Notes under the pieces: generated by a model
What the model was told of the DNA's origin: nothing
The model's database searches: none
The model's input: only the letters and a program-made list of their open reading frames with translations
Origin: Bryoerythrophyllum caledonicum
Taxonomy: Eukaryota > Streptophyta > Bryopsida > Pottiales > Pottiaceae
Direction of reading: 5' to 3'
NCBI GenBank assembly: GCA_963971425.1
Contig: OZ020519.1
Coordinates: 202,028 to 266,027 of the forward strand
DNA length: 64,000 bases
Shown: in pieces, positions 22,041-33,870 of the stretch
How positions within the stretch are numbered: the stretch's first letter is position 1
Layout: each line of letters begins with the position of its first letter
Translations under genes and position numbers: made by a program

Positions 22041-22503
22041 GTGTACCTATTTTTCCCCTTCTTCATCACAAATTTGAAGTTCGATTCTAAGCATCATCTT
22101 ACTCTACTAATATTGATTTATTTTCCTCTTTCTTTATGAAATCAAAGCTTGTCATTGAGTATCAATTTTAAATAATGAAACAAGAATGGAAGAGATTGTA
22201 AAAGTAAGAAGTTATTTCAAAAAAGACATGGAATTTTAAAGTTTTGGATTTTCAATTGCTCCATTTTTTATTATTTATAATAAGTAAACATTCTTTGAGT
22301 CAAATCTGATTTTGATATGGTGAGAAAAATGTACTAATAACATACATGAGCCTTGATTGCAATTGAAGTCATCTATACTAGATTGAATTTCACATTTGTA
22401 CTTGACTAATTGAAACAAATTGAATATTTTTTCCATTTTTATTCAAGTTCTCCATTGGTATATTTCAGTGGTCTTGGATTGTCCTTATTTCAAATGAAGT
22501 TTA

Positions 22504-22954
22504 GGGCCTCTTTACACTAGAGGCGAGAGGCCGTGAGGAGAGAAATTTCAGCCAATGGGAGGCGTAGAAATCGAGAAGACCAAAGAATGTCACTTTACGC
22601 CCGATTTTTTCAGTCCAAGGGACGAAAGAGGAAAAAATGACATGGACAACACTTTTATCCTCCGTTGCAACGAAAGTGCATAATAATGAGGGCCCCCGGA
22701 ATTATAGTTAGGCCTACCTCAAGAGGTGGGCCTAACTATAAATCCGGGGGGCCATTGGCCAAAAAACTCACAACCAATCATTTAATATAGTTAAAGATGA
22801 ATTTTGAAAAAGCTCAACATTGGAGCTTTTGGCCTTCTCTCACTTTACACCACACCCAAAGGCCATGGCTTCTCAAGGATTGGCCTCTCAAGAATGTGCC
22901 ATGGCCCAAGTGGAGTTTGGCCGGAGGCTTCTCGTTTCTAATGTAAAGAGGCCC
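22504..22954. mobile_element. PIF/Harbinger-like MITE (451 bp)
   Basis: The ends GGGCCTCTTTACA...TGTAAAGAGGCCC are inverted repeats that continue imperfectly (AGGCGAGAGGCC against GGAGGCTTCTCG). Both sides carry TTA (22501-22503 and 22955-22957), the target preference of PIF/Harbinger. Size and lack of coding fit a Tourist-like MITE. Confidence 0.85.
22690..22752. repeat. 30-bp-arm hairpin inside the MITE
   Basis: Two arms centred on about 22721 (core TATAGTTAGGCC(T/C)ACCT) are near-perfect inverse copies with a four-base loop. It may be a second, tiny inverted-repeat insertion. Confidence 0.85.
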
Positions 22955-23685
22955 TTAGGTACCCACTGGCAGTCACGTTTTGCTTGCTTTCAATTTGTGC
23001 ACTCATTGCACCCGTTTTGGTAGAGTTGAAAACCTCATTGAAGATGCTTCCCTGCTACAGACGAACGCAGGTTGTTCCGGACACAACACAATTCACGTGA
23101 CGGCCTGCGGGATTCAAATCCCACGTGAAGTCCTACTGGGTTCAGATCCCACGAGAGGCGTGTTGGTTTCAGATCATCGAAAGCGGTGCGGAGTTTAATA
23201 TGAAAAATTCAGAGGTGGACACGATGTCAAGATACCTATGTGATGGAAGACGTTGTCTTACAGATCGGTGATTGGATCTCTCTTCTCACAATCGAACTTT
23301 TACGAACACTCTATTATCGTCGCAAGTTGTTCCCAGAAGGAAACTACATGCATTCAACGTGATTGCTTTGTCAGATCCCAGCATCCCATCAAAAGCGGTG
23401 TAGAGCTGGTCAAATTGTGGACTGCCGCATTCATCACTTCCGAAAATATCATGGGCTCTTGGTACCGAATCTAGCGTTGACAAATGCGGCTTTGGCAATT
23501 GTAGCGCACATGTTGTACTCCTCCCTCCCATATGTTATACCTCTCCTAGGTTATATTGCCACTAACCTCTAACCTTTTTTTAACATAAACCTCAACTAAG
23601 TTCTAACTACAGTTGTGCTGCCATGTGACCAGTGCTTAGGTGTTTGAGAATTATAGCACAAAATTGTTGAATGCTATTGGAGTTT

Positions 23686-24126
23686 TCGTGAAAGTACTCG
23701 GGGTTTAAACCCTGACTGTCACCCCAAAACGCTGACAGGGGTTGTACACCTAAAAGTCCACTTGTTTTTGAGAAACATCGTAGTTTGGTTAACTTTGGGG
23801 TTTATTCCATAAATTATGGTCCTTTGTCAGCCAACCAACATGCTACAGGGTTAATCATCTATGCACAGTGACCGTCCAAACATAGATGCAAGGTGGCATT
23901 GGTGACTCCAAATTACTAATTTGGTTACATTGGCTTGTTCCATGTGCATGGCCCATAAAATATGCAGGGTGAGAATTTTTACCCTGCAAATATTGTCGTA
24001 TTAAAATCTCACCCTCCTTTGGTGAATAGAGAAAGACATAAGGTCCTTAAATGATGATGCACTGGGTCTTTTCGACTGACACAAGGTAGCCACCCTTTAA
24101 AACTCAGACTTTCAGGAAAATCCCAT
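23686..24126. mobile_element. GAGTTTTC-end inverted-repeat element (about 440 bp)
   Basis: The ends GAGTTTTCGTGAAAGTAC and (inverse) ACTTTCAGGAAAATCCC form an imperfect inverted repeat that continues into TTTAAA. The interval is absent from duplication copy A, which independently supports the boundaries. It is non-coding and shares its end motif with 18322-19222. Confidence 0.7.
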
Positions 24127-24466
24127 TGTTGTTCTATGTTTTTGAGACTAATCCATTACTGAACAGTGCTACTATTCCTTCACATGTCACTATTCAATCA
24201 CAACAAGATCACTATTCAATCACAATAGTGCCACAATCCTCACATGTACTGCCATCTTCTTGTCAAGACTATTTTGAATGGTTTTAAAACAACTTTTTAG
24301 CTTTTCAACCATCCAACTTGCCTATGAACAAGTCAAGTCGGCATAGTCATGTGACATTTTCACATGCCATGTCACGTGGCGCTTGATGCTAGGCCAATCT
24401 TAGGAAATGACAGTGGTGGATGGAGATGAAATTGTGCTAAAGTTACTAAGTCCTCTACTAATGCTA

Positions 24467-25433
24467 CCTCTAAAATTTATGTTTAGTGTAGTGGTACGAA
24501 TAGTGTACTTAGGGTCTATTCGCACCTGGAGGTACATGGCAAAATCTACCAATCACCGCAGGTAGGTGAGAGGTACCAATTTCAGCTTTGAAGGTCACCT
24601 TAAGATATTTGCCAACATTGTAGCAACTTAAAGTGTCAAATATAGGTTCCGTTTTTAGTGCATGATGCATGTGTAAACAATTCCCACAATTTTAGATCCA
24701 TCCCCATATCTCCTCTTCAATGTGTCAGAAGAAAATAGATAATGACCATGCAAATAGCAGTTGCACTGCAAATGCCTTCATTCCTACCACCCCTCACAGC
24801 AATGGATGGAAACTACTCAAACCAACTCTCAGTTATCTAGTGGGAATAGGTCTACAAGTTTCGAGATAAAATGAAAATAGGATCCACCAATGGCAGGTAT
24901 GTACCTCCAGGTGCGAATAGACCTTTACCCTAGTACACTATTTGTAAAGAAGTTGACAAATGGTGTTAGCTACCAATGTCATTAATGTAACCTTCACTCA
25001 AACCCCAATCAATCCCCCATTCATTCCAGCCCATGCTTCTCTTCATTTGCAACTTTAAAATGGTCATAACTCATTCAAAACTTGTCCAAATTGGGCAAAT
25101 GAGGTCATTTTTAGCATCTACATTTTCTGTAGATGCCAAAAAACACCTCATATGTCCAATTCGGGTTTATAATGAATGAGTTGTGGCCAATTGAAAGCTG
25201 CTCATAAGATACTCTGATAGCCCTCGACTGCTGGACCTATTTTTATACTTCTACTATTGATACACTAAATGTGCACAAGCAAAAAAAGTTACATTGAAGT
25301 CATTACTAAAATTGACAAATAGTGTAGTAGTTGGCATTTAGTGTAGGGTTTTGTCACTACACTAAATGCCTCGTTCGCAATTGGTGCATGGGTTCGCATT
25401 TAGTGTATACTACACTAAACATAAATTTTAGTG
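24467..25433. mobile_element. CACTAAA-end MITE with a nested element
   Basis: The left CTAAAATTTATGTTTAGTG and right CACTAAACATAAATTTTAG are inverse copies flanked by TA (24465-24466 and 25434-25435). Duplication copy A lacks it, a clean empty site. Further ATTTAGTGTA motifs recur inside near 25330-25410. A second element sits at 24513-24923. Confidence 0.8.
24513..24923. mobile_element. nested inverted-repeat element (411 bp)
   Basis: Perfect 25-base inverted ends (core TCTATTCGCACCTGGAGG) bound a non-coding interval inside the 24467-25433 MITE. The immediate outside bases (AATAGTGTACTTAG and CTAGTACACTATT) are themselves inverse, so the real ends may lie 15-20 bases further out. Confidence 0.75.
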
Positions 25434-25903
25434 TACCACTAACTTTTTACCTCTACTAAGTTCTTACCACCTCCATCCATTTTGCTATATTTGGCTATAA
25501 CTAATGGATTATGGGAGGGATGTAGATCGATCCTTAGAAAAAACACATGATAGGCTGAGAGGAGATAGCGTTGTTTTCTTCAAGAAGAGGAGATTAGAAA
25601 GAGATAACATTGTTTATGGTTGTAGGAATAAGTAGCAATGAACAAACGGTTGTCTTTAAGGCACTTAGTGTAGAAAAGTGTTTACCTTCGAAAGGGGGAA
25701 GTAGCTCTAGATTCACTATCCTTTGTCCGGAGGCCATGGGATTAGTGAATAGATTGAACAAACACTATATTCACGCCGGTCCCTTCGCAGCCGGAGTTCT
25801 TCTTCTTTTGCCTTAATTATACAGAGTACACTAACATGATTCACAACGTATGCTTTTAAAACAGAGTATGCTAGCATATGTGGCGTGAGTGGGGTGGGTG
25901 TGA

Positions 25904-27616
25904 GTAAATTTTGACAATTTTGACCCATATCACAACTTTCTCCAAAAATGGACTTGTTTGGAAACTAAAACCACATCTAACCCCCGTGTCGATGCCAAGA
26001 TTGTTGGGGCCGAGGTTAGACATGTCAGCGCCACTTAATCTTGCGCCGACATTCTTGCCACGCTCGACGTTAGCAGCCGCAAAATTGACCTGGGGCTAAC
26101 GTGTCAAAACCTCGGCGCCATGACAGTTGGCGCCGAGCCTAGACATAGGCGTTTACTGCAATTCCATACCACATTACTGGCGCCAAATTATATGGTGCCG
26201 ACGTGAACAACATCAACACCAAATTATCTAGAGTAAGCCATTTATATAAAATACCAACACATAAAGCATCAACAATCATTCCGTCAAACCTTCAATTTAA
26301 TAGCGAACGGAATTTAGTCGGCAACAAGAGAATAAAATGGCATGGCAAGTCATACTAATATTCGTGACGGACAACTAATATGTTTGTTACGCTAATTTCT
26401 CGATCATAATCTCTAACTAACCACCTCATTAAAAAACCTACCTATGCCACATTTTGCACCAAATCGACACTACATATTCCGGAAACATTGATGGAATGAA
26501 ACAAAAACCTATATCGAACACAATTGATTTATAACAATTCATCAACATATAAACAATTCATCTACCGATTTCATTCAATTGATGGACATAGGAACAATAA
26601 ACTCAAAAAATCCTAACACTATAAAAATGATTAATCAACAATTTAATCTTAATAAAATACATACATACATGGAGGAATGACAAACTAGCATCATACATCT
26701 AATACAAATGCGACCAAATCAAACGTCTAGAACAGTGGAAAAGGGGAGAAGTGAGAGAGTTTATCTCTAGGGATGGATCCCAAGCGAAAAACGCAAAATA
26801 TCCGGTTGGATTTGGTGGATTTCCAAGATGGAGTGAGAAGGAGGTGGGAAGAGGCGCGTCGGTCTGTGCAGCGCTTCAGGGCTGCGAGTGGGATTGGCCC
26901 ACTTGCAGCCATTGGGCACTGCTTATGTTAGAGGGATTGGCGCCATCGGCCATGGCGCCGATCATAGCTACACAAGCGCTGCACTAGAAGACCCAAAACG
27001 ACTAAATCTAGGTTTGGCGCCAAACGTAATGGCGCGAATACTAGACATGTGAGCGCCACGTCATCTACGCGACATGTCAACGTCCAGCGTGGCAAGATGT
27101 CTGGCGCCATTTAAAGTGGCGCCGACATGTACATGTTCGGCGCCGTCGGGGTTGGCACTGTCCATGAGGCCAAATGTCGTTATAGTTTCCAAACAAGTCC
27201 ATTTTGGAAATTACCGTAGGTGAACCTCTAGTTCGGCACCTTAATGCCGAATAATTAATTAAAGTGAAAAAATGACATTTGGCATTCAAAATTATAATAA
27301 TGTTATTTTCGGCAAGAAATCAAATGCTAGTATATTTGGCCTGTTTTGGCACCCATGGGAATTGAACTCAAGACCTTGGGATTCCAAACTCAAGTGCTTA
27401 TGCATGATTGCCATGGATGAAGACTTTTCCAAGCCTTAATCCCCTTTGATGTCTCCACATGGGCCAAAATCTGTAAATATGCAATTTTTACAATTTCGGC
27501 ATTTTTAAAAAAACATTTTCCACTTAATTCGGCATAGGCTTTTCTAATTAATTTATGCCGGACTAGAGGTTCACCTACGGTAGTCCCAAAAAAGGGTCAA
27601 ACTGGTCAAAATTTAC
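25904..27616. mobile_element. long-inverted-repeat element rich in GGCGCC motifs (about 1.7 kb)
   Basis: The left end GTAAATTTTGACAATTTTGA pairs with the right end (inverse GTAAATTTTGACCAGTTTGA). The pairing extends about 75 bases to TGGACTTGTTTGGAAACTA on both sides. Inside, GGCGCC(A/G) occurs many times near both ends. No transposase frame is seen. The right inverted repeat is split by a younger insertion (27214-27580). A MULE-like non-autonomous element is the most likely class, but no target duplication could be fixed. Confidence 0.75.
27214..27580. mobile_element. TA-flanked MITE (367 bp) nested in the GGCGCC element
   Basis: The ends CCGTAGGTGAACCTCTAGT and (inverse) ACTAGAGGTTCACCTACGG are perfect over 19 bases, then continue imperfectly through a CGGCA and TTAATTA tract. 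TA lies on both sides (27212-27213 and 27581-27582). On its minus strand an AGTTCAATTCCC motif resembles a tRNA B box. Confidence 0.85.
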
Positions 27617-28432
27617 TATGTGTGTTGCGCATCATTTGTATACTCTCTGAAAATAAAGTAGACTCTATGGAAGGGGAAGATGCTGCTTTAGGACGATGAA
27701 TTTATCAAAAACATAGTCGTGTACATTTCAAGAAGGGGTATGCTTTTTTTTGTCTTGTGCAAAAAAGAAAAAAGAAATTTTATGCAAATATAGTTGCTAT
27801 TTTAGCCCTTCACTCGTGCCTTTTTTTTGTTTTTGCAAAAGACACAAAATGCATGTTTTTGCAAAAAAAATTCCAAATGCATATATTTTCAGAGCTTTTT
27901 GAAATTTACAAATACACATCTTGATTTTTTAAAATTCTCTTGGGAAAAGTATAGGTGCGCTCGGAAGCCAAAACGCCTCAGTGGAGATCGTATCTCCTTC
28001 TCTAACTCTCTCAACACTGGTTGTTGCCTTGTGGGTTGTTTGGCCCATAGACTTGGTTCACACACCCGCGTGGATGCACTTTTTGATGCGTGCGAGGCTG
28101 TGAATGTCATTGCATCGTAAATCCATAACACTTTGTTGTAGTGTTCAAGATATTTACTAACATATATTTCTATATATATGTAATTACTATCCATCTATTT
28201 TTTTACCTGACTCCGTATCCGAGAAAAATATATGGATATAAATACAGGGTGAGCTATATCCACCCTTTTCTAGCCCATTTTCACCCCCTAATTGCAAGTA
28301 CATGGTCAAGTAGAGAATAGAGAATAGCTCGTTAACCCTTAAACTCGGGAGCCTATGATCGTGGAAGAATCCCAATTTCTATTCAACTGTGTACTCTAAT
28401 TTTTCATTTAATGAAAGTGGAAATTTGTAAAC

Positions 28433-29050
28433 ATCATTTTTTAGAGAAGAAATCACATGTTTTCATTATGTCACAAAAATCATAGATTTTTTTTGTGAAA
28501 ATTGAAATTATTGTGATTTTCTGAAGAAAAAGTGAAGAAAAATCTTTTTCAATACAAATTGTGCTCTAAAATTCTGAAAATTTTACCAGAGGTAGACATC
28601 ATAGTGCCAAAACATGTGGTATATATGAAACTTCCGTGTTTAGCTAAAAATAGTAAATTGGTTGTAGGGTCAAATTTCAAATTGCAACAGTTTATTCAAA
28701 TTTACTTATTTAAAAAAAAATAGAATTGAAATGGATATAGGACTCCATAAACTTCAATTTTTTAGTTTGACTCAAGTTTAAGAAATATCAATTTAATGGA
28801 TCAAATTTAGATTTAAAGCTAGAGCTAGAAGTTTCTCAAATCCACTACATTAAAATCTGTGTCACAAACATTTTCTTTCGTAGATAAAACATGATTGCCT
28901 CTATGAGGCAAGTTCCATCATCATCTTTTGCTTACGCATTCAATAAATTCTTCACCATATAAAAGGGATGAAGAATGATCATTTACATTGCTGCTCATCC
29001 CCAAACGTCATCCGAGAAGCCAGAAAGTGGCTGCTTCGGCGATTAAGGGT
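28433..29050. repeat. inverted repeat arm left of the TolB-like gene
   Basis: About 600 bases align in inverse orientation with 34425-35030. Shared segments include GAAATCACATGTTTTCATTA, AAAGTGAAGAA, CCACTACATTAA, the TAAAACATGATT(G/A)CCTC segment and CCGAGAAGC(C/T)AGAAAGTGGC. It ends in TTAAGGGTTAATGAAATTTTAGGG. No frame is intact. Confidence 0.85.
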
Positions 29051-29471
29051 TAATGAAATTTTAGGGTGGATCTAATACAAAGAACAAATATACATATCAA
29101 TCGAACTGATGTTTCGCTTGCCCGTCAGTTGTAGGCGGATGACCATTGTATGTAGTACTAGCTTTCGTTCTTAATGCAAAGACACACAGATCTCCTGCTG
29201 GTTCTCGAATTTCATATCTTGCAAAGTTCTGCAACAGCAAAGAAAATTGAAATATCAAACGTACCATTAATTGTTACTCTCAAACAGAATTGCATACACG
29301 ATAAGTGGTACTTTTGAAACATGCAAAAAAAACAAACTTTAGAAGTTTTCATCGAGGAAAGTAATAAGCGTAGCTGATGGATACTTAGTGGTGGATGATA
29401 ATGGACTCTTAGTAGAGGATGATGGCAGAAAGGAGTTAGTAATTTGCACGCCCATCCCTCGAACGATCGCT

Positions 29472-29479
29472 CTATAAAT
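29472..29479 (+). promoter_or_regulatory. TATA box of the TolB-like gene
   Basis: CTATAAAT lies 66-73 bases upstream of the ATG at 29545, a good core promoter match. It implies a short leader. Confidence 0.65.
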
Positions 29480-29544
29480 CTGCCATCTCAAAGTGAGGAA
29501 TGCAAGTAGTAATCTGCAGGTAGCTAGCTAGCGAAGTAGCGAAA

Positions 29545-31796
29545 ATGGGAGAGAGCCGCGGCAGCATTGCCTTCTTCGCTACCTACAGGCCGCCGGTGGC
29601 GGTCGACATCTTCTCCTGCCCCGTCCCGCCCTCTTCCCGCCGCGACGAGCTCCACCTCACCGACGGCGTGTCCTACAACTACAACTGCCGCCCCATCCCT
29701 CCCGCGGCGCTCAAGGTCCTCCTTCAGCGCCCCAAGCTCGCAACCGAGGGCGGCGCCACCGTCGCTGACGTCGATGCCAATCGCGTCTCCGGCTTCGTCT
29801 TCGTCTCCGAGAGAGACGACAGCCTAGAGACGCTCCGCATCGCCCTGCGGTTCAATGCCGACAAGAAGGTGAAGGTGTTCAGCCTCGCCGACATCTACGG
29901 CGCCACCGAGTTCGGCGGCACACGCCTGGAGGACAGCGGCTGCTTCGGCGGCGGCTACAAGGTGGGCTCTCGCACCGTCGACCACTTGCTCGTCTACGTC
30001 TCCACCAAGGAGCCGGTGCAAGTACGCCGCAGCCCCTGGACCGTCGTCTACAAGACCAACCTTAGAACCGGCAAGACCGAACGCCTCACTCCCAAAGGTA
30101 ATTTCTTTCTCTCGTCGTGAATTGAGTAATCTCCTCTACTTAATTGCACTGTATATGTGTGCTAAATGCAGGGGTCTTTGATTTGAGCCCGGCCGTGTCG
30201 ACGTCGGGGACGAAGGTGGCGGTGGCGTCGTTCCAAGGGAAGGGCTGGGACGGTGAGATCGAGGACCTGCAGACCGACATCTACGTGATGAACGTGGAGA
30301 AGCCGCTGGAACGCGTGCGGCTGATCAAGAACGGCGGGTGGCCGTCGTGGGCCAGCGATAACGTCATCTTCTTCCACAGAAAAGATAAGACTTGGGGCGT
30401 CTTCCGGTTCACCATCAGCACCGGGGAGACCATCAGAGTGACACCGGAGGCATTCGACGCGGTGACTCCGGCGGCCATTAGCGAGACCAAAGTGGCGGTG
30501 GCCATCACCCGCAAGAAGTCCAAGTTCACCGACGAGCGCGAGGAGGCGCAGTACCGCCACATCGAGATCTTCGACGCGGCCGCGCCGGGGAATCCGCCGG
30601 TGCAGATCACCCTGAAGACCAGGCCTAAAGGCGACCACTACAACCCCTTCGTGCTGGACGGCGGCGGCCGCGTCGGGTACCACCGCTGCAGGAGTGACCT
30701 TTTGGAGCATGGCGATGACGTCCCTCGTAACTTCCACAAGCTGGAGTCCCCTCTGAAGGAAGTCGGGCTGTTCCGGGTGTCCGGCGTGTTCCCGACCATC
30801 TCCAAGGACGGCTCGAAGCTGGCCTTCGTGGACAACGAGTTCAAGGCCGTGTGGGTTGCCGACGGCCAGGGGCTGCGCATCGTGTACGAGACCAAGGGTC
30901 CCGACAGCATCTTTTCCCCGATGTGGAACCAGAACCCCGGCAAGGACATCCTCTACGTCTGCATGGGCCCCTCCTTCAACGCCGGCATGCCGCTGGATAT
31001 CTGGGCCATTCCCAAAGCCTCCAGCGGCCTGCGGCAGCGCCGGAGACTCACCAATGGGTTCAACAACGCGTTTCCGTCGAGCAGCCCGGACGGAAAAAAG
31101 TTCGTGTTCCGGTCGACGAGAGACTGGGTGGAGAAGAAGCACAAGAACCTGTATATCATGGAGAACGCGGAGGTCGGAGAGTTCGGTGACGGGACGGTGA
31201 CGCGGCTGACCAACGGGGAGTGGACTGATACCCACTGCCAGTGGTCTCCGAACGGGGACTGGATCGTCTTCTCGTCGACGCGCGACAAGCCCAAGAATTT
31301 ACCGGATCGGGACAACGCGGGTCTGGACCCGGGTTTCTTCGCCGTGTTCCTGGTGAGGGCGAGCGACCCGACGGTGGTGGTCCGGGTGCTGAGGAGCGGG
31401 GACGACGTGGGCGGGCACGTGAACCACCCTGTGTTCAGTCCGGATGGGAGGAGTATCGCGGTGGCGGCGGACCTGGCGGCGGTGTCCGCGGAGCCGATCT
31501 CGCTGCCGATGTTCCTGCACTCGGTGAGGCCGTACGGGGACATCTTCGCGGTGGACATCAACACGGAAGACATAACGAAGAACAGGGACGTGAAGAAGTT
31601 TCATCGGATCACGCACAGCCGGTACGAGTACTCGACGCCGGCGTGGACGGTGTTCGCGACGGACGATCCGAACGCGCAGTGGAACGTGCTGGTGAAGCAG
31701 GACTCTTCCACGCCGGCGTGCCCGTACACGTACCCGGACGGCGGCGAGAGCTGGCACATGACTGGGCATCTCTGCATCCCCAGGAGGTGTTGCTGA
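29545..31796 (+). CDS. TolB-like (PD40) beta-propeller protein, two exons
   Basis: Exons 29545-30097 and 30172-31796 join in frame (AAG|GTAATT donor, GCAG acceptor) to give 725 residues starting MGESRGSIAFFATYRPP. Repeated propeller blades carry the PD40/TolB signature: PTISKDGSKLAF, PSSSPDGKKFVFRSTRD, WSPNGDWIVFSSTRD and PVFSPDGRSIAVAA. Plant proteins of this type are annotated as TolB-related or DPP6 N-terminal-like. No alpha/beta-hydrolase domain follows, so it is not a peptidase; a binding or scaffold role is likely. There is no signal peptide. The C-terminus is Cys-rich (CIPRRCC). Coding GC is very high compared with flanks. The gene sits between two inverse copies of a 0.6 kb repeat (28433-29050, 34425-35030). 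Confidence 0.93.
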
Positions 31797-31827
31797 ATAA
31801 TTGCTGCTGTCCTCAGGTTGATCGATG

Positions 31828-31833
31828 AATAAA
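31828..31833 (+). terminator. AATAAA polyadenylation signal
   Basis: AATAAA lies 32 bases after the TolB-like stop codon, the canonical near-upstream element in the expected position. Confidence 0.65.
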
Positions 31834-31969
31834 ACGAGCAAGTCATTTTATTGCGAAAAATACTTCTCTGGTGAAAAATACCATATTCCAAGTACAACGT
31901 TTTTTTGGACAACGTCTGCTAGTAAACCGTTATTATCGTCCTCAATTAAAAGTTCACAAAACTATAACA

Positions 31970-32245
31970 ATCGGGAGTGTGGGAACATCCACCCTTGGAC
32001 AATTGTTTCGGAATACACTACACCCCTTCCCCACCTAAAAATTGTTGTACAATGAACAAATCGCACTCGACATGGTATCGAATTTAAACTCCGTGTTCAA
32101 AAATTCCACAACAGCTGTGTACCAAAAAGCCAGCACGAAGTAGGAGTTTGGATGTTCTCCCTTGCTCATTGCACTAGAACAAGCGGTTTGGATGTGTCTG
32201 CTACCGTGAAATGGTCATGAGAATGTAGGGGTTAACCCTTAAGCG
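31970..32245 (+). mobile_element. partial copy of the TTTAACCCCTAA-end repeat family
   Basis: This segment aligns, with divergence, to 47950-48310 and 46230-46600: a TACACCCC...TCTACCT/CCACCT phrase, AAAAATTG(G/T)TGT, ACATGGTAT/AAGATGGTA, CATTGCACTAGAA and an end near GGGGTTAACCCTTA. It starts within 200 bases of the TolB-like stop. The left part is missing or too diverged to trace. Confidence 0.55.
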
Positions 32246-32249
32246 TTGG

Positions 32250-33510
32250 ATCTAAACTCGTGTGTAATTGAGAATGATAGACCTGTAACCGCTGGGTGTG
32301 ATTTAAAGATCTCTGGTGGCATGGAAAATGTCAAATGTGAAGAAGGATTGTGCTAGCACAAGAGAGAGGGGAGTTAGCTAAGACACAGTCGTGTTTTAGT
32401 ACAAAAGAACAGAAAAATTATGTGGAAAATGATGATTTAGGTGCAGAAAGTGCATTTTATAGAGCTGGGGCAGGTGATGAAAAAAGGATTTTTAAAAAAA
32501 CTAATAGTTGACACGGATTTTAGAGATTCATAATCACAAATCAAGCTCAGAAATAGGTCGAGAGAGCTGTAAGCATGAACAAGAAAAGCAAGAAATTGAA
32601 GGAAAATTGGCTTGAGAAGTGATCAGCTACAGAGGTAGCTAGAATAGTGTACAGAAGGGCAGTTGTAAGGGTGGTGTAGCCGTGCACAGCCCGGAGCCCG
32701 CCATGAGCATGCCAAAATCAGCCCGAAGCACGACATTACCTGCCCGACATTACTTGACAATTCTGATCACATCACCATTGATTGATCAAGCCAAGGTCAA
32801 GGTCATGTTCTGATTGGCAACGACTTGGGTTTATTCAATGAAACATTACATGAGACAGATGTGTGTCAAATTGTGATTGGCAACGACGTGGCTAGAACGA
32901 TGAATGGATGGATTGGGGGCTACTAGTTGTGGGATCGGCCCACATGTTTGAGGGTCAGTTTTGGTTTCTTTACTTTTTTGGCACTCACAGTTATGTTTGG
33001 TATAATAAGTGATTCTTGGTGTAGTTGCAGCCCTTTTCCACTACACTACTGTAAATCAGAACTCACAAGTTGTGGTATAACACCGCCAAATTGGATGCAC
33101 CCTTCTCTTATAAAAAGATATATTCAAAATAATCTTTGGCATATTGGCATTAGTTTATTGGTAGAGACTTTTACCAATGTAGCTAATTACTAAATTCATT
33201 ATCTTCTTTACCTCAACTAACAAAACAATGGAATTTGAACTCAAGTCAAGGTCATATCCCTTCTGTATTTCACAAGTAACTCAAAGATTTCACTTTGTAT
33301 TCAATAAAACCTAAGTTATTCATGGGAAGAGGGTGTGTACCAGGAAGTAGAGTTCTGCCCACGTTCCCTACGATTTGAGGTTTCCGCAGCCTCTCTAACC
33401 TGAACACAATGTGCATGCTCACGATGCTCTCCACGATGTTGAAGCTCTGGACATTCATGACTTTGACGATGCTCCCAATGCTCCAAGGTGTGAAGTTAGG
33501 ATTTGGCTAA
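32250..33510. other. intergenic DNA, no gene seen
   Basis: The region is of mixed composition with no long frame. GATTGGCAACGACTTGG/GTGG is repeated at about 32813 and 32876. A possible tRNA-like motif near 33130-33250 is too weak to call. Confidence 0.5.
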
Positions 33511-33517
33511 ATACCCC

Positions 33518-33761
33518 GGTCGAGCGTTGTAGTAAGCCTCAGGCTTGGAAGGGTGGGGGAGGGTAGGGACAAAACCGGCCCCCTATTTTTATGTTGGAGG
33601 GGGGCCCTACTTGATTTTAGAGGAGACCTCTAAGGATAATTTGGAACCGCAGGCCCCAATTTAGTAAAAAAAAAAACCCAGAAAAAGCCTCTAGAACCCT
33701 ATATCGGGTAGGGCCAGAAAATGGACCTACCCAAGGCTGTGGTTTGGTGCAACGCTCGACC
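33518..33761. mobile_element. GGTCGAGCGTTG-end MITE (244 bp)
   Basis: The ends GGTCGAGCGTTG and CAACGCTCGACC are perfect inverse copies, with imperfect extension through AAGCCTCAGGCTTGG and CCAAGGCTGTGG. It is non-coding and G-rich, and internal phrases (GGCCCC(C)TATTTT) resemble the next elements at 33871 and 35399. Confidence 0.8.
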
Positions 33762-33870
33762 AAGGTCAATAAAGAGATCCGGTGTAATTACATTTTCGAT
33801 GCTTGTCAGGGTCGTTGGCAGTGATTCCTATATCACCTAAAATAAATTTAAAAACTACAAGAAAATGCTG

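Larger units (their letters stand above)
23515..25510 (+). repeat. segmental duplication, copy B (interrupted)
   Basis: This is the diverged copy of 21430-22040, made longer by two inserted elements (23686-24126 and 24467-25433). Outside those, the order of landmarks is identical to copy A. Confidence 0.85.

Noticed and set aside
29545-31796. Dipeptidyl peptidase (DPP6/DPP4 type)
   Set aside because: Only the beta-propeller is present; no hydrolase domain or catalytic Ser/Asp/His motifs follow.
30162-31841. Several long frames opposite or overlapping the TolB-like gene, one of 357 codons
   Set aside because: Their composition (Arg, Val, His rich) is that of antisense shadows; the PD40 repeats fix the true frame.
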